From the NCBI GenBank assembly GCA_963575745.1, contig CAUYUJ010011581.1, positions 384,859 through 448,858 on the forward strand: a stretch of DNA of 64,000 nt, given 5' to 3'. Origin of the DNA: Prorocentrum cordatum (Eukaryota; Sar; Dinophyceae; Prorocentrales; Prorocentraceae). Below, piece after piece: positions 42,478 to 54,131 of this stretch (positions are counted from its first letter, which is position 1; each line of letters begins with the position of its first letter). Position numbers and translations under genes: made by a program. The notes under the pieces were generated by a model. That model was not told the DNA's origin, did no database searches, and worked only from the letters and a program-made list of their open reading frames with translations.

Positions 42478-43325
42478 TCTTACGATACAAGCTGACTGTA
42501 TCGCCGATCTATCGGCGGTGTATCGCTTGGTCCAGATAGATGCTTCTCCCCCTGGGTCGGTTCCCCCCCTTGCGTTCCCGGCGTCCCCTTCGTTATAGAA
42601 TGCAACTCTGGGGAGGTTGAATTCAGCATCGGTGCTCGTAAATCCGTGGCCGAAAACCGGCTCATAATCCGACGTAGCCACGTTGAATTCCGCGCAATCG
42701 TGTTTAATCTGGCCTGATCCCGGGATTTTATCTTGGCCTCCAGCTGAGGGCTGAGAGGCCCCCTAATCGGGATTCGTAGCCCTCAACCCTTCTTTCGAAG
42801 GCTTCCCAGCCCAGACTTGCCATGTTTTGATTTTGCAATACGCAGTCCCTGGAAGTCCGGAACCTGGTGTCTCATCGCGAGTCGTCTCCTGACGGTCCTG
42901 GGGCCCAGTGAGGGCCCGCAGAGGCCGAAAATATAGAAGCATGCCATCCCCGATGTGCTGAGGACGTTACATGCCTGGGAGGAGTTCCTCCCCGACCTAC
43001 CCTGAGATCCGACGTTGCGAAACAAAAAATGCAATATCGCAGAACATCGCGACAAGACCCCCGGATCCCATCTTCCTGCCCCTCTGGTCCAGATCCTTCA
43101 TTTTCTCAAGTGCAGCGTTTGACTTGAAAAAAACAAGTGCACTGCAGTTGTTTATTAATTAATGCATTGTGTTGCATTTGCCTTGAGTTGCGCAAGATAT
43201 TTGCATGATATTGCTTACATAACATATGTTTTTGTATGTGTTTGTACTTTTTGTTCGATTGCTGATCTTGCCTTCTGCCGCTGCCGTTTGGCTTCCGCCG
43301 CGCCCGCGCGCGCGGCCGCGGCGCC
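42478..43325. other. Dispersed repeats and an AT-rich patch
   Basis: Another GATCTATCGGCGGTG copy occupies 42478-42585. About 42830-42955 shares CTGACGGTCC..GGGCCCA and CAGAGGCCGAAAA with 62190-62310. At about 43080-43260 the sequence becomes unusually AT-rich (TTTATTAATTAATGC) for this window. No gene. Confidence 0.5.
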
Positions 43326-43625
43326 GCAGCGGCGCGGCGAGGAGGCCTCGAGGAGGCCAGAGGCGCCGAGGCGGCGCAGGCGGCAGGCGGCGCAGAGGCG
43401 GCAGGCGGCGCAGAGGCGGCAGGCGGCGCCAGGAGGCGGCAGGCGGCGCCAGGAGGCGGCAGGCGGCGCCAGGAGGCGGCAGGAGGCGGCAGGCGGCGCC
43501 AGGAGGTCGGCGCCAGGAGGCGGCACGCGGCGCAGGCGGCGCCAGGACGCGCACGGAGGAGGCGCAGGCGGAGGAGGCACAGGCGGAGGCGCAGGCGGAG
43601 CAGGCGCATGCCGCCGCCGAAGCGC
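43326..43625. repeat. GGCGGCAGGCGGCGCAGGA minisatellite
   Basis: Units of 9-20 bp combining GGCAGGCGGCGC and CAGGAGGC fill about 300 bp. All six frames are open and Ala/Arg/Pro-rich; none is treated as a gene. Confidence 0.9.
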
Positions 43626-43813
43626 GAGGCACGGGCATTGGAAAGCGTGCATTACCTATCACCCACTAGTTTGATAGGCTTCCCCCCCCCAAACCTAACG
43701 CACAAAACAACAGAAACAACGAAAACGTGAAATCTCCTGGATCACCAGGCTACTACGCCTGAGCAGCATCGGATTCCTGTGGGTAAGTGTTGGCGCAGTT
43801 GCTCTCGGGCCTG

Positions 43814-43936
43814 GAGGAAAAGAGAAATCGTTGCCATCGTGATCAGGAACGTACGCACCGTTTTCTTCGACAACAAATTGTACGAGGGGTAGAAAACATG
43901 TTTTTGATCACGATGGCAACGTCTTTTCTTTTCCTC
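43814..43936. repeat. Foldback (hairpin) element with 31-bp arms
   Basis: Arm 43814-43844 (GAGGAAAAGAGAAATCGTTG...) is complementary to 43906-43936 at about 27 of 31 positions, with a 61-bp loop. No coding function seen. Confidence 0.75.
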
Positions 43937-44049
43937 TATCCTAGGTCAGCGATTTTGATGTTTTGGTCGTTGGGCCAAACGACCCCCGCGACGAGTTAGA
44001 GTACCTCTGAGGCCATCGGATCTTCTGAAAATAACAACAATGGTAAGAG

Positions 44050-44225
44050 GAGAGCCGGTGGGAACCAGGAAAGAGGAGGAGAAGGAGGAGGAGGAGGAGG
44101 AGAAGAGGAGGGGAGAGGGAGGCTGAGGAGGCGATGAGCAGGAGAGGAGGACAAGGAGGAGGAGGAGGAGGAGGAGGAGGAGGAGAAGGTGGAGGAGGAG
44201 GAGGAGGAGGAGGAGGAGGAGGGCG
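44050..44225. repeat. (GGA)n purine tract
   Basis: GGA/GAG triplets with occasional AAG, just upstream of the first recognised exon of the next gene. Confidence 0.9.
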
Positions 44226-44293
44226 CTGTCGCTCGAGCTCCGGTGAACCCCTTTAGCGCCTCGCATTTCCAGCGCGTTGGAAACGCGTTGGAA

Positions 44294-45702
44294 ATGCGAT
44301 GGAATCCATTGGAGGCGGAGTCCGCCACGGAGCCGAGGGAGAGCTGCTTCAACAACGCGGCGAAGCTCCAGGAGGTCTGGGCCCCCTTCGCCAACGTGTT
44401 CAACGCGTTGGACTACGCAGAGAAGGTCACTGGCCAGAAAGATCACAAGGTGATCGCACATCACGCCGACCTCCTCAGGGCCACGCGCGCCCTGGGGAGG
44501 TCCAACGTGAACCAGGAGGCGGCCAAGGCTCGAACGGCAAGGATGAGGAGGAGGAGGAGGAGGAGGAGGAGGAACAGGAGGAGGAGGAGGAGGAGGAGGA
44601 GGGGCAGGAGGAGGAGGAGGGGGAGGGAGGGAGGAGGGAGGAGGGGAAGGAGGAGGAGGGGCAGGAGGAGGAGGAGGAGGGGGAGGAGGGGAGGAGGAGA
44701 AGGGGGAGGGAGGATGAGGAGTGGGAGGAGGGATGAGGAGTGGGAGGAGGGATGAGGAGCGGGAGGAGGGATGAGGAGGCAGGAGGAGGGGTAGGAGAGG
44801 AGGAGGAACAGGAAAGTGGAGGAGTCCCACCCCCGCAGCGAAGGCAGCGCTGTTGGCGATCGCCCGCTCCAAGGAGAGCGAATGGCACCTCGCCAACGAA
44901 GTGGGGCACTGGGCAGTTTCGCGCAGCCGCAGGGTTCGCGCGATGCTCAGTCACGTGAGGGACGCGCTGACGCCGCGAGGGGAGGAGGCGCATGGGGTTC
45001 AAATGCAGGGAGGGGAGGAGACGGTAGGACGAAAGGGGGAGAGAGGAGAGGGGGGATGAGGGGGGAGAGGGAGGAGGAGGGAGGAGAGGTAGGAGGAAGG
45101 AGGAGGAGAGAGGATGTCAGTTTCTCTCAATTTCCAGCTCAGCTCAACCTCCAGCTATCCTCTTCCCTGTCCTCTGCCGTCCCGATCGCACCCGCCCGAA
45201 CCCCTCTCCTGGGAGAGGGAATCGAGGGGGTAGATTTTCAAAACCCACTGTCAGGCCGCCAAAGTGGGCCGCGGCGTTCCTGGAGGAGGAAGACCAGCAG
45301 GAGGAGCACCAGCAGCAGCAGCGGCCCAAGATGGCCGCCAAGGACGAGCGCGCGCTTCCGATTCTCGAGGAGGTCGGGGAGTGGCAGTTCGGCTACGACG
45401 AGTCGATGAAGGCCAATGGGGGAGGGCGAGAGAGGGGGGGATGAGCGGAAGAGGAGAGGAGGAGGAGGAGGAGGAGAATGAGGAGGAGGAGAAGGAGGAT
45501 GAGGAGGATGAATGCGACGATGACGAGGAACAACGGAGAGTCTCGAGAAAGAGCAGATGGGGGAGAGAACAATGATGTGAGGTAGGATACGGGAGAGGAG
45601 ATCAGATGGAAAAGGGGGGTGAGGAAAAGGGGGTTGAGGAGGAAGAGGAGGAGGAAGATGAGGAGGGGGAGGAGGAGGAGGATCAAGAGGAGGAGGAGGA
45701 GG

Positions 45703-45733
<31 letters not shown>

Positions 45734-46912
45734 AGAGGAGGATGATGACGAGGAGGAGGAGGAGAAGGAGGAGAAGGAGGAGGAGGAGGAGGAGGCGGAG
45801 GAGAGGGATGATCGAGGACGCAAAGGAGGAGAGGAGAGAGTCTATCGTAGCCGCAGGCCGCCTGGAGGATCAAGAAGGGCTCGGCCAAGTCTGCGCTGCC
45901 CGAGTACACGCCTGCGAAGGTGGTCGCAGGCGAGGAGCTGCTGATCGCGACCTGGCCCTGCGGCGCAAGCTGGAAGGTCATCGGCAGCAGCGCCGAGGAG
46001 GAGGCTGCGTTGCAGAGGGCAGCCATTGGCCAATTCACGCTGCGTGATATTCACGGCGACAACGGCAGGGTGCGTTGGTCGTTGCGCTTGGTGAATCACG
46101 CCAAGCGTGGATCGTGGCTGGTGGTCTGGCGCATGCAGCCTGGGGGCAAGCGTTTCGAGCAGTTCATGCAGATGTCAGGGTACGAGAGGCTCGAGGACGC
46201 GAAGACCTGCATGCTGAAGATCCTCGCCGATCTCCACGATGGCACGCTTGACAAGGCGGCGGCGGAGGAGGCCAAAAAGGAGCACCTGAAAACGAACAGG
46301 GCGAAAGGTGCTGCAGTTCTCAAGAGGCCAGGCGCAGCTCAGAAGAGACCTGCTGCGGCTGAGGCTTCGCGAGGAGGTGCCGAGAAGGACGGCGAGGTAA
46401 AGAAGGAGGAGGAAGAGGAGGAGGACGACAAAGTAAAGAAGGAGGAGGAGGAGGAGGAGGAGGAGGAGGAGGAGGAGGAGGAGGGCAGCGCCGCAGGAGC
46501 AGACGACGCCAGCGAGGGCAACGGCAGCGAGGCTGAGGAGAAGGGCCAGGGCGACGAAGATGAGGGCGAGGATGAGGAGGAGGAGGAAGAGTCCGAAGAA
46601 GAAGGTCGGAACGGCCCTGAGGGAGACGAGGAGCCCGCGATCACCGAGGTGAAGACGAGGCAGAGCCGCAAGAGGCAGGTGCCGACGCCAGCTGAGACGC
46701 CGCGGCCCAAGGCGTCGAAGCCTGCCACGGCGCCGCCAGAGGAGGGCCAGGCCGTTCGGAGGAGGCCGTCGGCAAAGAGCTCAGGAGGAGCCGCCGCGCT
46801 GGCGGGCCAGCAGGCCGCTCAGGGGGAGCAGCCGCGTTCGCCAGGAGGCTCTGAGGGCGGCGGCTCTGAGGGGGAGCCCGCGCCCGGGGAGAGCCTGCTG
46901 GATTGCTGCTGA
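44294..46912 (+). CDS. Multi-exon gene for an unknown protein with an acidic low-complexity tail
   Basis: Four blocks of non-repetitive coding sequence in shifting frames are separated by GGA/GAG-rich introns. They are about 44294-44525 (ESCFNNAAKLQEVWAPFANV), about 44839-44985 after a CCCCGCAG (SKESEWHLANEVGHWAVS), about 45255-45415 after ACTGTCAG (LPILEEVGEWQFGYDESM), and 45851-46912 after CGTAG. The last begins AAWRIKKGSAKSALPEYTPA and contains a compact domain (RGSWLVVWRMQPGGKRFEQF), then Lys/Glu runs, an Asp/Glu-rich stretch and an Arg/Pro/Ala tail ending LLDCC before TGA 46910. The first ATG is a guess; an exon upstream may be missing. I know no family with this domain. Basic plus acidic low-complexity tails suggest a nuclear or chromatin protein, but that is only inference. 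Confidence 0.5.
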
Positions 46913-48926
46913 GTGCGAGCGCGCAGCAGCACCTTGGAGCGCAGTCTGGCGCCTGAGGTTCTTTTGAAAAGGTTGAGGGTGCTCGAGGGGAGAATGTCAC
47001 TGGTTGGGAACCACTGACGAGCAAAAACGCAGGAAAGCAAAAATATCATGCTTCGCAATTTGTTTTTTTGCTGGGCGGATTTTGATTCGCCGCGTGCCTC
47101 GCGCGGGGGGAAAAGCGCGGTGCCCGCGCAATGCGCGGCGACGTGCGGGGAGGTTGTGCGATGGCAGCATCTGTTAACGCACAGTAGTTGAAAACCGCGA
47201 TAACCTCAGACGGCCAGAGATGGCCCCATGGGGCCTCCCAAGGCAGCTCCCCAGATCGGGGAATCGCAATGTGTTGGCGTCGGCTTGTTGTGTTGTTGGA
47301 AACGTGTCGAGGTCGTGAGTCGCGTTACTATTATTCTGTGTTCTTGGTGTGCCCGGCGTGCTGTGTGTTCGATGTGTGCCCGCCGTGTTCGGTGTGAATG
47401 TTCTGACTGGAGTGCCGCGTTTTTTCTTTCACCGCCCCCCAAGAAGGTCGATCAGAACATTTGCCGGCCATTATCGCCATCCATCAGTTTGTTTGCCGTC
47501 ATCCTCGTCATCCGTCGCCAAGTGGGGGCATTGAAAGGGAACGGCGCGGGGAGAGCAAAAATTGAGGGATATGTTTGGATTCCCCGGAGGGAGAGCAAAT
47601 CGCCTCCCAGACCGTCCTCGAAACCGTCCGCGCGCACCGTCGGGAAAAACCGCCTCCATCTCACCCCGAAAAATTTGCTCTCCACCTTTTCGTGCATGCA
47701 GGAGGGCCCGGCGCTGCAGACATCCTCTAATTTTTTTTGCTCTCCCAGATTTGCTCTCCGCCTCTTTTTTTTTGCTCTCCAGATTTGCTCTCCCAATTCG
47801 CCTCCTCGCGAGGGCTTTTCGCTCGCCTCCGTTTGGGAAGAGGTCGTGAGGATTCTCCATTGGATGGGGCAGGGGCCACGAAAAGGGTAAGGGAGGGAGG
47901 ATGGGGAGAGGGGGGGGGAGGGAGAAGGGAGAAGGGCGTGAGGGAGGCCGGGAAGGGGAGGGGCAGGGGAGGGAGGAGGGGGAGGCACAGGAGCAGGAGC
48001 ACGAGAGGGAGGAGCATGAACAGACGGACGGAGGAACAGCAGGGGGAGGAGCAGGATGCGGAGAGGGAGGAGCAGGAGCAGGGGGGGAGGAGAGGACGAT
48101 CAGGAAGAGGAGGGGGAGGGGGGAAGAGGGGGAGGGAAGATGGGGAATGGTGAGGAAGAGCAGGGGCAGGGGAGGAGCATACGTTTTGCTGCGTTCCTGT
48201 TGTTGCTTCTGCTGCTCCTTCTCTCTCCTGCTGATTCTCCCCACTTTTGTCCTCGTATTTGCTTTCGTGCGAATCCTGGGAGATCACCCTTTTGTCGGCT
48301 ACTCAACCAATCGGCGTCAGACGTCGTGGTATGGCTCTGTATCAGGATCCGCTCTCCCCCCCAAAAAATAAATAAAAGTCAGTTTTTTTCCTGATAGATT
48401 TGCTCAATGGGGTCCGCGTCAGTGCTGGGCCACCAGCGAAGAATGGCGAGAAGGGCGAGGAGAGACGTAGGGGTGGAGGAAGGAGGAAGTCGATCAGAGC
48501 AAGCCGAAGAGGGAGGGTTGAGGGAAGGCGACTGAGGAAGTGAGAGGCGAGATAAGGAGGGCGGAAGGAACAGAGATGAGCGAGGGAAAAACGACCGATG
48601 ACGACAGCACGACGGGGGACCACAGGAGCGCCTAGGCTCAGGGGGGTGGGCGGGGAGAAAGTGACGAAGTTCTCGAGGTCGGCGATATTTTCGCCTGGGC
48701 GGAGGGGCGCGGGGCCCCACCCGCTTCATCTCCTCCTCGTCCTCCGCATTCTCCAAAACATCTTCCTCTTCCTCCTCAATATCCTACTCCACCCCTCGTT
48801 ATCCTCACTATCCTGTGCCATCCTCTTCGGCCCTCCCCGTGCACATCGTCCCTGACTTCACCGTGGCTTTCGTTCCCATTGTTTTTGGTTTCGAACCTCA
48901 GATCCATTTCATTCAGCTCGAGCGAG
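46913..48926. other. Intergenic: TTTGCTCTCC repeats and purine-rich tract
   Basis: Between about 47550 and 47830 GAGAGCAAA occurs on the left and TTTGCTCTCC (six or so copies) on the right, giving several possible hairpins. About 47890-48175 is GGGAGG-rich. No gene is supported; opposite-strand Pro/Ser frames are shadows. Confidence 0.5.
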
Positions 48927-51900
48927 ATGCCCAAGGTGTTAGCGGGAGGGCCTCCGACTAAGAAATTCTGGGCTACGCCGATCGGTCGACTGCTCGCCAT
49001 GCCGTCGCAAGAGACCACCGCATCATCCATGGCCAGCTTCTCGGAGCCGCCTGACGCGTGCCCTAGAGACACGCAGGGGCTCGATCGCGCCAGCAAGCTC
49101 ACGCGCTGGGCCTTGAGGCGGCAGGAATATGAGGCGGAGAATCAGGCAGCCCTCGCATCGGCACTGGCTGAGGAGGCCGCGAGGGAGGCAGCAGCAGATG
49201 GAGAGGAAACGCCTGGAGAGGATGAGCACGAGGAGCGCGCGAGAGCAGGGGCTGCAGAGGAGGAGGAGGATGAGGAGGAGGAGGAGGTCGCCACGGCAGA
49301 GGCAGCAGCAGCAGGAGAGGCTCGCGCTGAGGCAGAAGTTGCACCGATGGAAGTGGATGGCGCCGACATCGAGCCGACGCAGCAGACGGCAGCCAAAGGT
49401 GGCGGGGAGGCAGCGCCAGCTGGGAAGCGCAGCAGTGCAGTCAATGACACAGAGCAAGCGAAAAGGCTGCGCACTTCGCTGGACATCCCCTCATCACCAG
49501 AATGCATTCCTCTAGACGGACCCTCGACTGCCGAGAAGGCGGAGGACACGCAAGTGGAGTCAGTTCACTCGGATGACGACAGGCCCGCAGAGCAGGAGCG
49601 CGTCTGCGGCGATGACACCGAGGAAGACATAGAGAAGGCGATCCTCCACAGCCAGAACACAGCGCAGCAGGACGAGGCAAAGAGGCTGGAGAGAGAGGAG
49701 GAAGAGGCGAGACTTGCGATTGCCGCTTCGCTCGAGCAATACAAAAAGAAGTACGGCCACAGCCCGAGTCCAGAGCGCACCAATTCCCCTGGCAGAGCTT
49801 CCAAGGATCGCGGCAGGCAGGCATCGGCGGCGCGGCCGAGGCCAAGGCCGCCGCTGCCGCCGCCGCCGCCGCCACCGCCGCGGAGGTCGCCAGAGAGGTC
49901 GCCGCGAGGAACCGACCTGGACAAGCAGAATGAGGAGATGACCAGCGCGTTCGCCGCAGCAGCAGGAGAGGATACCATCCCGTACACGCCGATCACGCCG
50001 CAGAGGGCCTTGCAGGCGGAGTGCCAGGCCGGCGGTGTGAAACGGGGGGAGGGAGGCGGGTGCAGGACGACAGTCAACATCCATTTCGGATCGAATCGGA
50101 TCGAGTCGGGATCGAGCCAACATCGAGTTCGAGTCGAGATCGAATCAAGAACAATCGAGTACACTCCGCTCGAATGGAGATCGGTTCTCTGCTGCTTCCT
50201 CATGTCTCCTCGCCCTCTGCACGCTTGCTGCATAAGAAAGAAAGTCGCCTGCTGCGTGGTGGATCGGTTGGGCCCTGGAAGTGCGGATGGGCACCTGCAT
50301 GGGGGGGGAGGTTGGGGGAGACGGGGGGGGAGTGAGGGGAGGAGTGCATTAGGTAGGAGGAGAGGGAGGTGGATTAGAAGGATGGATGAGGAAAGAGGGG
50401 AGGAGGCGACGAGATGAGGTCGGCAATCAACAATCCCCCAGAGGCCACCAAGGCGAAGGCTGTGGTGGCAGCGCCCGTCTCTGATTCCGACTCCGACAAC
50501 GCCCCTCTTCGCCCTGCCAAATCGACATCGTGCGCTGCACCTCCTTCGAGAGCGGGGACTCCTGATGAGACGCCGCCTAAGGTGTCGCGCCGCCAGAAGG
50601 CGATGTCCGAGGTCAAGGGCGCGGCGGGGGCAGTGGAGGACACTGAAGGGATAACGGATAACATAGGACACAATATGAACTGGAGAAGCTGAGGATGGAA
50701 CCAGGGAGTAGGAGAGGCTGAGATTGAAGACCTTGTAGGGGGATAATGCACCTTTGCAGGCCGCAACCATAACCACTGGAAACCATAGAGGCCCCGTAAG
50801 CAGACTCATCTCCGACCAGATGCCAGTATGATAATTTACAATGACAAAAAAGCAGTGTCGCGTACATATATGTTTACAGCCCCCGAGCGCCCCAATTCAA
50901 TCCCAATGCAATTCCAACGCAATTCCAATGCACTTCCAACGCACATCCAACGCAATTCCAACGCAATTCCAACGCAAATCCAACGCAAATCCAACGCACT
51001 TCCAACGCAATCCCAACGCACATCCAACGCAATTCCAATGCACATGCACGTGTAATATTACTGCAATTACGTAGCAGCCCACATGCATGCTCAGTTAAAT
51101 TGAAATGGCAGACTGGCGCAAAGCGTGCTAGCAAGTGAGGGTGAGTCTCGCAGCCAGGGAGTGTAGACCCTTTCCAGTTCCCGACAGAAACTCATCGACT
51201 CGCAGCAAGACTTTGATGAGAACGCAAAGTACAAGATTGCGAAGGAGATGCTGGAGCTCTTCCGTGGAGACTTATTCAAGAACTTGCTTGAACTGAAGGG
51301 GTTCTCTTTACAGAAGGCGCCAGAGTGGCCAGATGATCCTGAGAAAGCTGGCATGGAGATTGGCATGCAATCGCAGATCGACAAGTTGAGCGAGAAAGAT
51401 CGTAAGGAGTACGACTTCTGGGCCTCAGTCAAAGACGCAGGATTCAAGATCACGACGGACGGCAAGGTGAATCCACAACAAGCGGGGCGCTGGCAACGCG
51501 CCCTGCAGTACCCGAAGCGGCGCGAAGCATACGAGGCGACCATCGGCAGAGCTGCAAAGGATGAGTTTCGGAAGAAGTGGGCGATGGACACCCGCGCGAC
51601 CGTGACTCGGAACCTTGTGAAGATCACGGAGGAAACGAGGACCCAGTGGAAGGAATCGGGCTACCTCCCCATTGGGAGGATAGCGCATCTAGAGGGAGGA
51701 GGGAAAGTTGGCTGGGCGAACGTGAACAGCTGATCATCTAGTGCGCCTTCACGTCATTTTTTGTTTTTGTTTTTTTTTTGTTCGGAGGGGCATGGGACGT
51801 CTTAGGCGGGGGTGTATTGGCCCATTCGATTGAAAATGCTGTCCGTCATCCGAGCGGTGTGAAAGCTAGTGCCATGACTGTTCCGAATTGCCAGCCAGGC

Positions 51901-52783
51901 AAGCAAGTACATGATCAAATGCATGGCGATGGGCCCCCCATGGGTCATCTACGACGAGTGGACTGAATCATTACGGGGATTATACGTGGTCAGCGGCCTG
52001 CGCGAGACTTTCTCGACGTCGTGGAGGGAGCACGTGGAATGGTCTGAGAAGCCCGACGAGGAGAGGAGCGCCGAAGGAGGTTCCGCTGCTGAGGAAGGTG
52101 CTGGCAAATGTGCTGGCAACGACGGCAACCCGAGCGGCGGCGGCACAGGTGCTGGCACTGGCGCTGGAAAGCGCGGGCGCAAAGGCAAAGGCGAGGGCAA
52201 TCCAGGAGGAGGCGGCGGAGGAGCTGGCGGCGCGCTGGCGGGGGGTCAGCCTGCGCCTGAGACCCCAATCGAGCCTTCGTCTGCAGTCGACAAGAAGAAG
52301 AAGACCCCGCTCCAGCTGAGGATCGTCGAGGCCCGCGCTGTCATCGCAGCGTGCAGTACCCTATCTGCACAGACCAATGCGCTCCTGGCCGCGATCGATC
52401 GGAACCCGAATTGGTCAGGTCTGAATCCAGATGTGCTGAAGGCCAGCGCAGCTGCAATGAGGGACAAGCACACAAACCTTGAGAGCAAGGTCAGTGAGGA
52501 CCCCCTTGTCGCACAGGCCATGTTCGAGAACCTTGCGACCTTGCAGAAGCGAGTGCCTGGGAAGGACATGTGGTCCCTGATGCAGAAAGTACTCGATGTC
52601 AAGCCGTTCCTGGGGGAGCTCGAGAGCGAGGTCCAGCAGGTCATGGACATGTCCCGCGTGAAGCGTGAGAGGGATGCTAAGGCGCAGGCTGACGCTGCAG
52701 CTGCTGCAGGCGGCGGCGGGGACGAGGCTGGCAAGCCTCCTAAGCGCAAGAAGGGCAAGGCAGCGGCTAAACCTGCGGCTTAG
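48927..52783 (+). CDS. Multi-exon gene for an unknown protein with ubiquitin-interacting-motif-like helices
   Basis: Exon 1 runs from ATG 48927 (MPKVLAGGPPTKKFWATPIG) to about 50031, where GGCG/GTGTGA could be a donor. It encodes a Glu/Ala-rich region, then EEDIEKAILHSQ and EEEARLAIAASLE. Each fits acidic-hydrophobic-x-x-Ala-x-x-x-Ser, the core of ubiquitin-interacting motifs. An Arg/Pro-rich segment (RPRPRPPLP) follows. Further exons lie at about 50410-50620 (VSDSDSDNAPLRP), about 51171-51722 (EYDFWASVKDAGFKITTDGK; EFRKKWAMDTRATVTR) and about 51909-52783 (PPWVIYDEWTESLRGLYVVS; a Gly-rich linker; helical LVAQAMFENLATLQKRVPGK; Lys-rich end, TAG or TAA-type stop at 52781). The intron at 50.7-51.1 kb carries decamer repeats. 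Joining these exons into one gene is inference: stops occur only in the proposed introns, and exons 2-4 share one frame. Function is unknown. Confidence 0.45.
50880..51055. repeat. Decamer repeat AATTCCAACGC, cluster 1
   Basis: About seventeen consecutive 10-bp units vary around AATTCCAACGC (CCAATGCAATT, CCAACGCACTT). Lies in the proposed intron. Confidence 0.9.
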
Positions 52784-54131
52784 GCGCGCGGGAGAGGCTG
52801 CAGGATGATGCTGCTGCTGCTGGGGGCTTCAGGGGTGCTGCGGCAGCCGTGAGGCGGGGAGGCCAGAGGAGGCTCGGCGAGGAAGCCTGAGGAGGAGTCG
52901 AGGCTGCGCTGAGGAGGCCGCGCTGAGGAGGAGCCGAGGCTGCGCTCGCCACACCTCCGAGGGCTGCGTCACGGCGAAGCGCCGCGCGGAGCATGGAGGG
53001 GAGCCAGTTCCGAGGTGCTTAGCTGACGAGACTCTGTGCAAGTTACTTTTGTGATGTTAGTGCTCGCGCTCGTCGGTGAGTAGTAATCGTGATGGAGGGG
53101 TGTTAACAACCAAAAATCATGCCAACCATGTCTGCCACCCCAAAAAAAAGGCTTCTGGACGTTTGGAACTGGTTTGAACCGCCCTGGGCATCCAACAACC
53201 ACCGTTGGATTACCGTTGGAAATCCGTTGGAAATCGACCGTTGGATTACCGTTGGAAATGTTCACGAAACCATTAAAATAACAGTGTTTCGACCGTTGGA
53301 TTTCGCCCCAACACTGCCGTTGGATTACCGTTGGAGTACCGTTGGAAATCGGACGGCCCCAACGGGGCCGGTAAAATCCGGTAAAAATGTAAAATCTGCA
53401 GCCTGCGATGAACAAATCAAGGCAACTTTGTTTTTTCCGACGGTTGGGGCGATCGTAACATGATCACGGGGGGATGGTGCTTTACCTGAGCGAGAGCGCT
53501 AGCTGGCATATTTATTCGGGGGGCCGCCTGCTCTCTCCTCTGGAGCACGCGGCGCATCTGTATCTCGATGCGGTCGCGCATAGGGGGGCAGAATACACTC
53601 CTTTTGCAGTTTGAAGCGGCTGGCAACAAAAACACTGGGGAGCTTGAGGGGGCTTTGAACACTCAGTCCAGGTTCGGAAACTCAGACAATGCATCCAGGA
53701 CCCCCCAGAAAGCAGGCAATGCCAGTCGAGCGCCGATGCTGCTAGTGATATCTTGACACTACGCTCTGATGTGCGAAAAAAAAAAAAACGTAACTGGTAT
53801 ACGTTGCAACGCGCGTCCGACTGTTGCAGGCCCCTGAAGATAACCGAGTCACTACATTCAAGATTGCAGCCTGTCAGTTCTACATGTCTTGCTCCCTCTC
53901 CCATCGCGCTCTATGTCTCTCTCGCTCTCTCGCTCTCTTTCCCGCTTTATTCGCCCCTCTCTCATCGATCCTCTTCCGCCCCCTCACCCTCCCCCCTCGA
54001 CCCTCAGCATTATCCTCCCTATACCGTCTCCGTCCTCCACGCCTCCGTCCACCATCAACGTTGGCATCATACATATCATTTGCGTTTTCTTGTCTTCCGT
54101 ACCAGCCGATTGGGAGGCTCGACGGCGCACC
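52784..54131. other. Intergenic with a GTTGGAAAT repeat and a CT-rich stretch
   Basis: About 53165-53350 holds a dozen CCGTTGGATTA/CCGTTGGAAAT units, the complement of the decamer family, with a CCAACAACC start. About 53890-54050 is CT-rich (CTCTCTCGCTCTCTCGC). The frame of the following gene is open upstream from 53913, but that part is low-complexity and probably 5' untranslated or intron. Confidence 0.6.

Noticed and set aside
45606-46047. Glu- and Arg-rich small proteins in the GGA tracts
   Set aside because: Purely microsatellite sequence inside a proposed intron.
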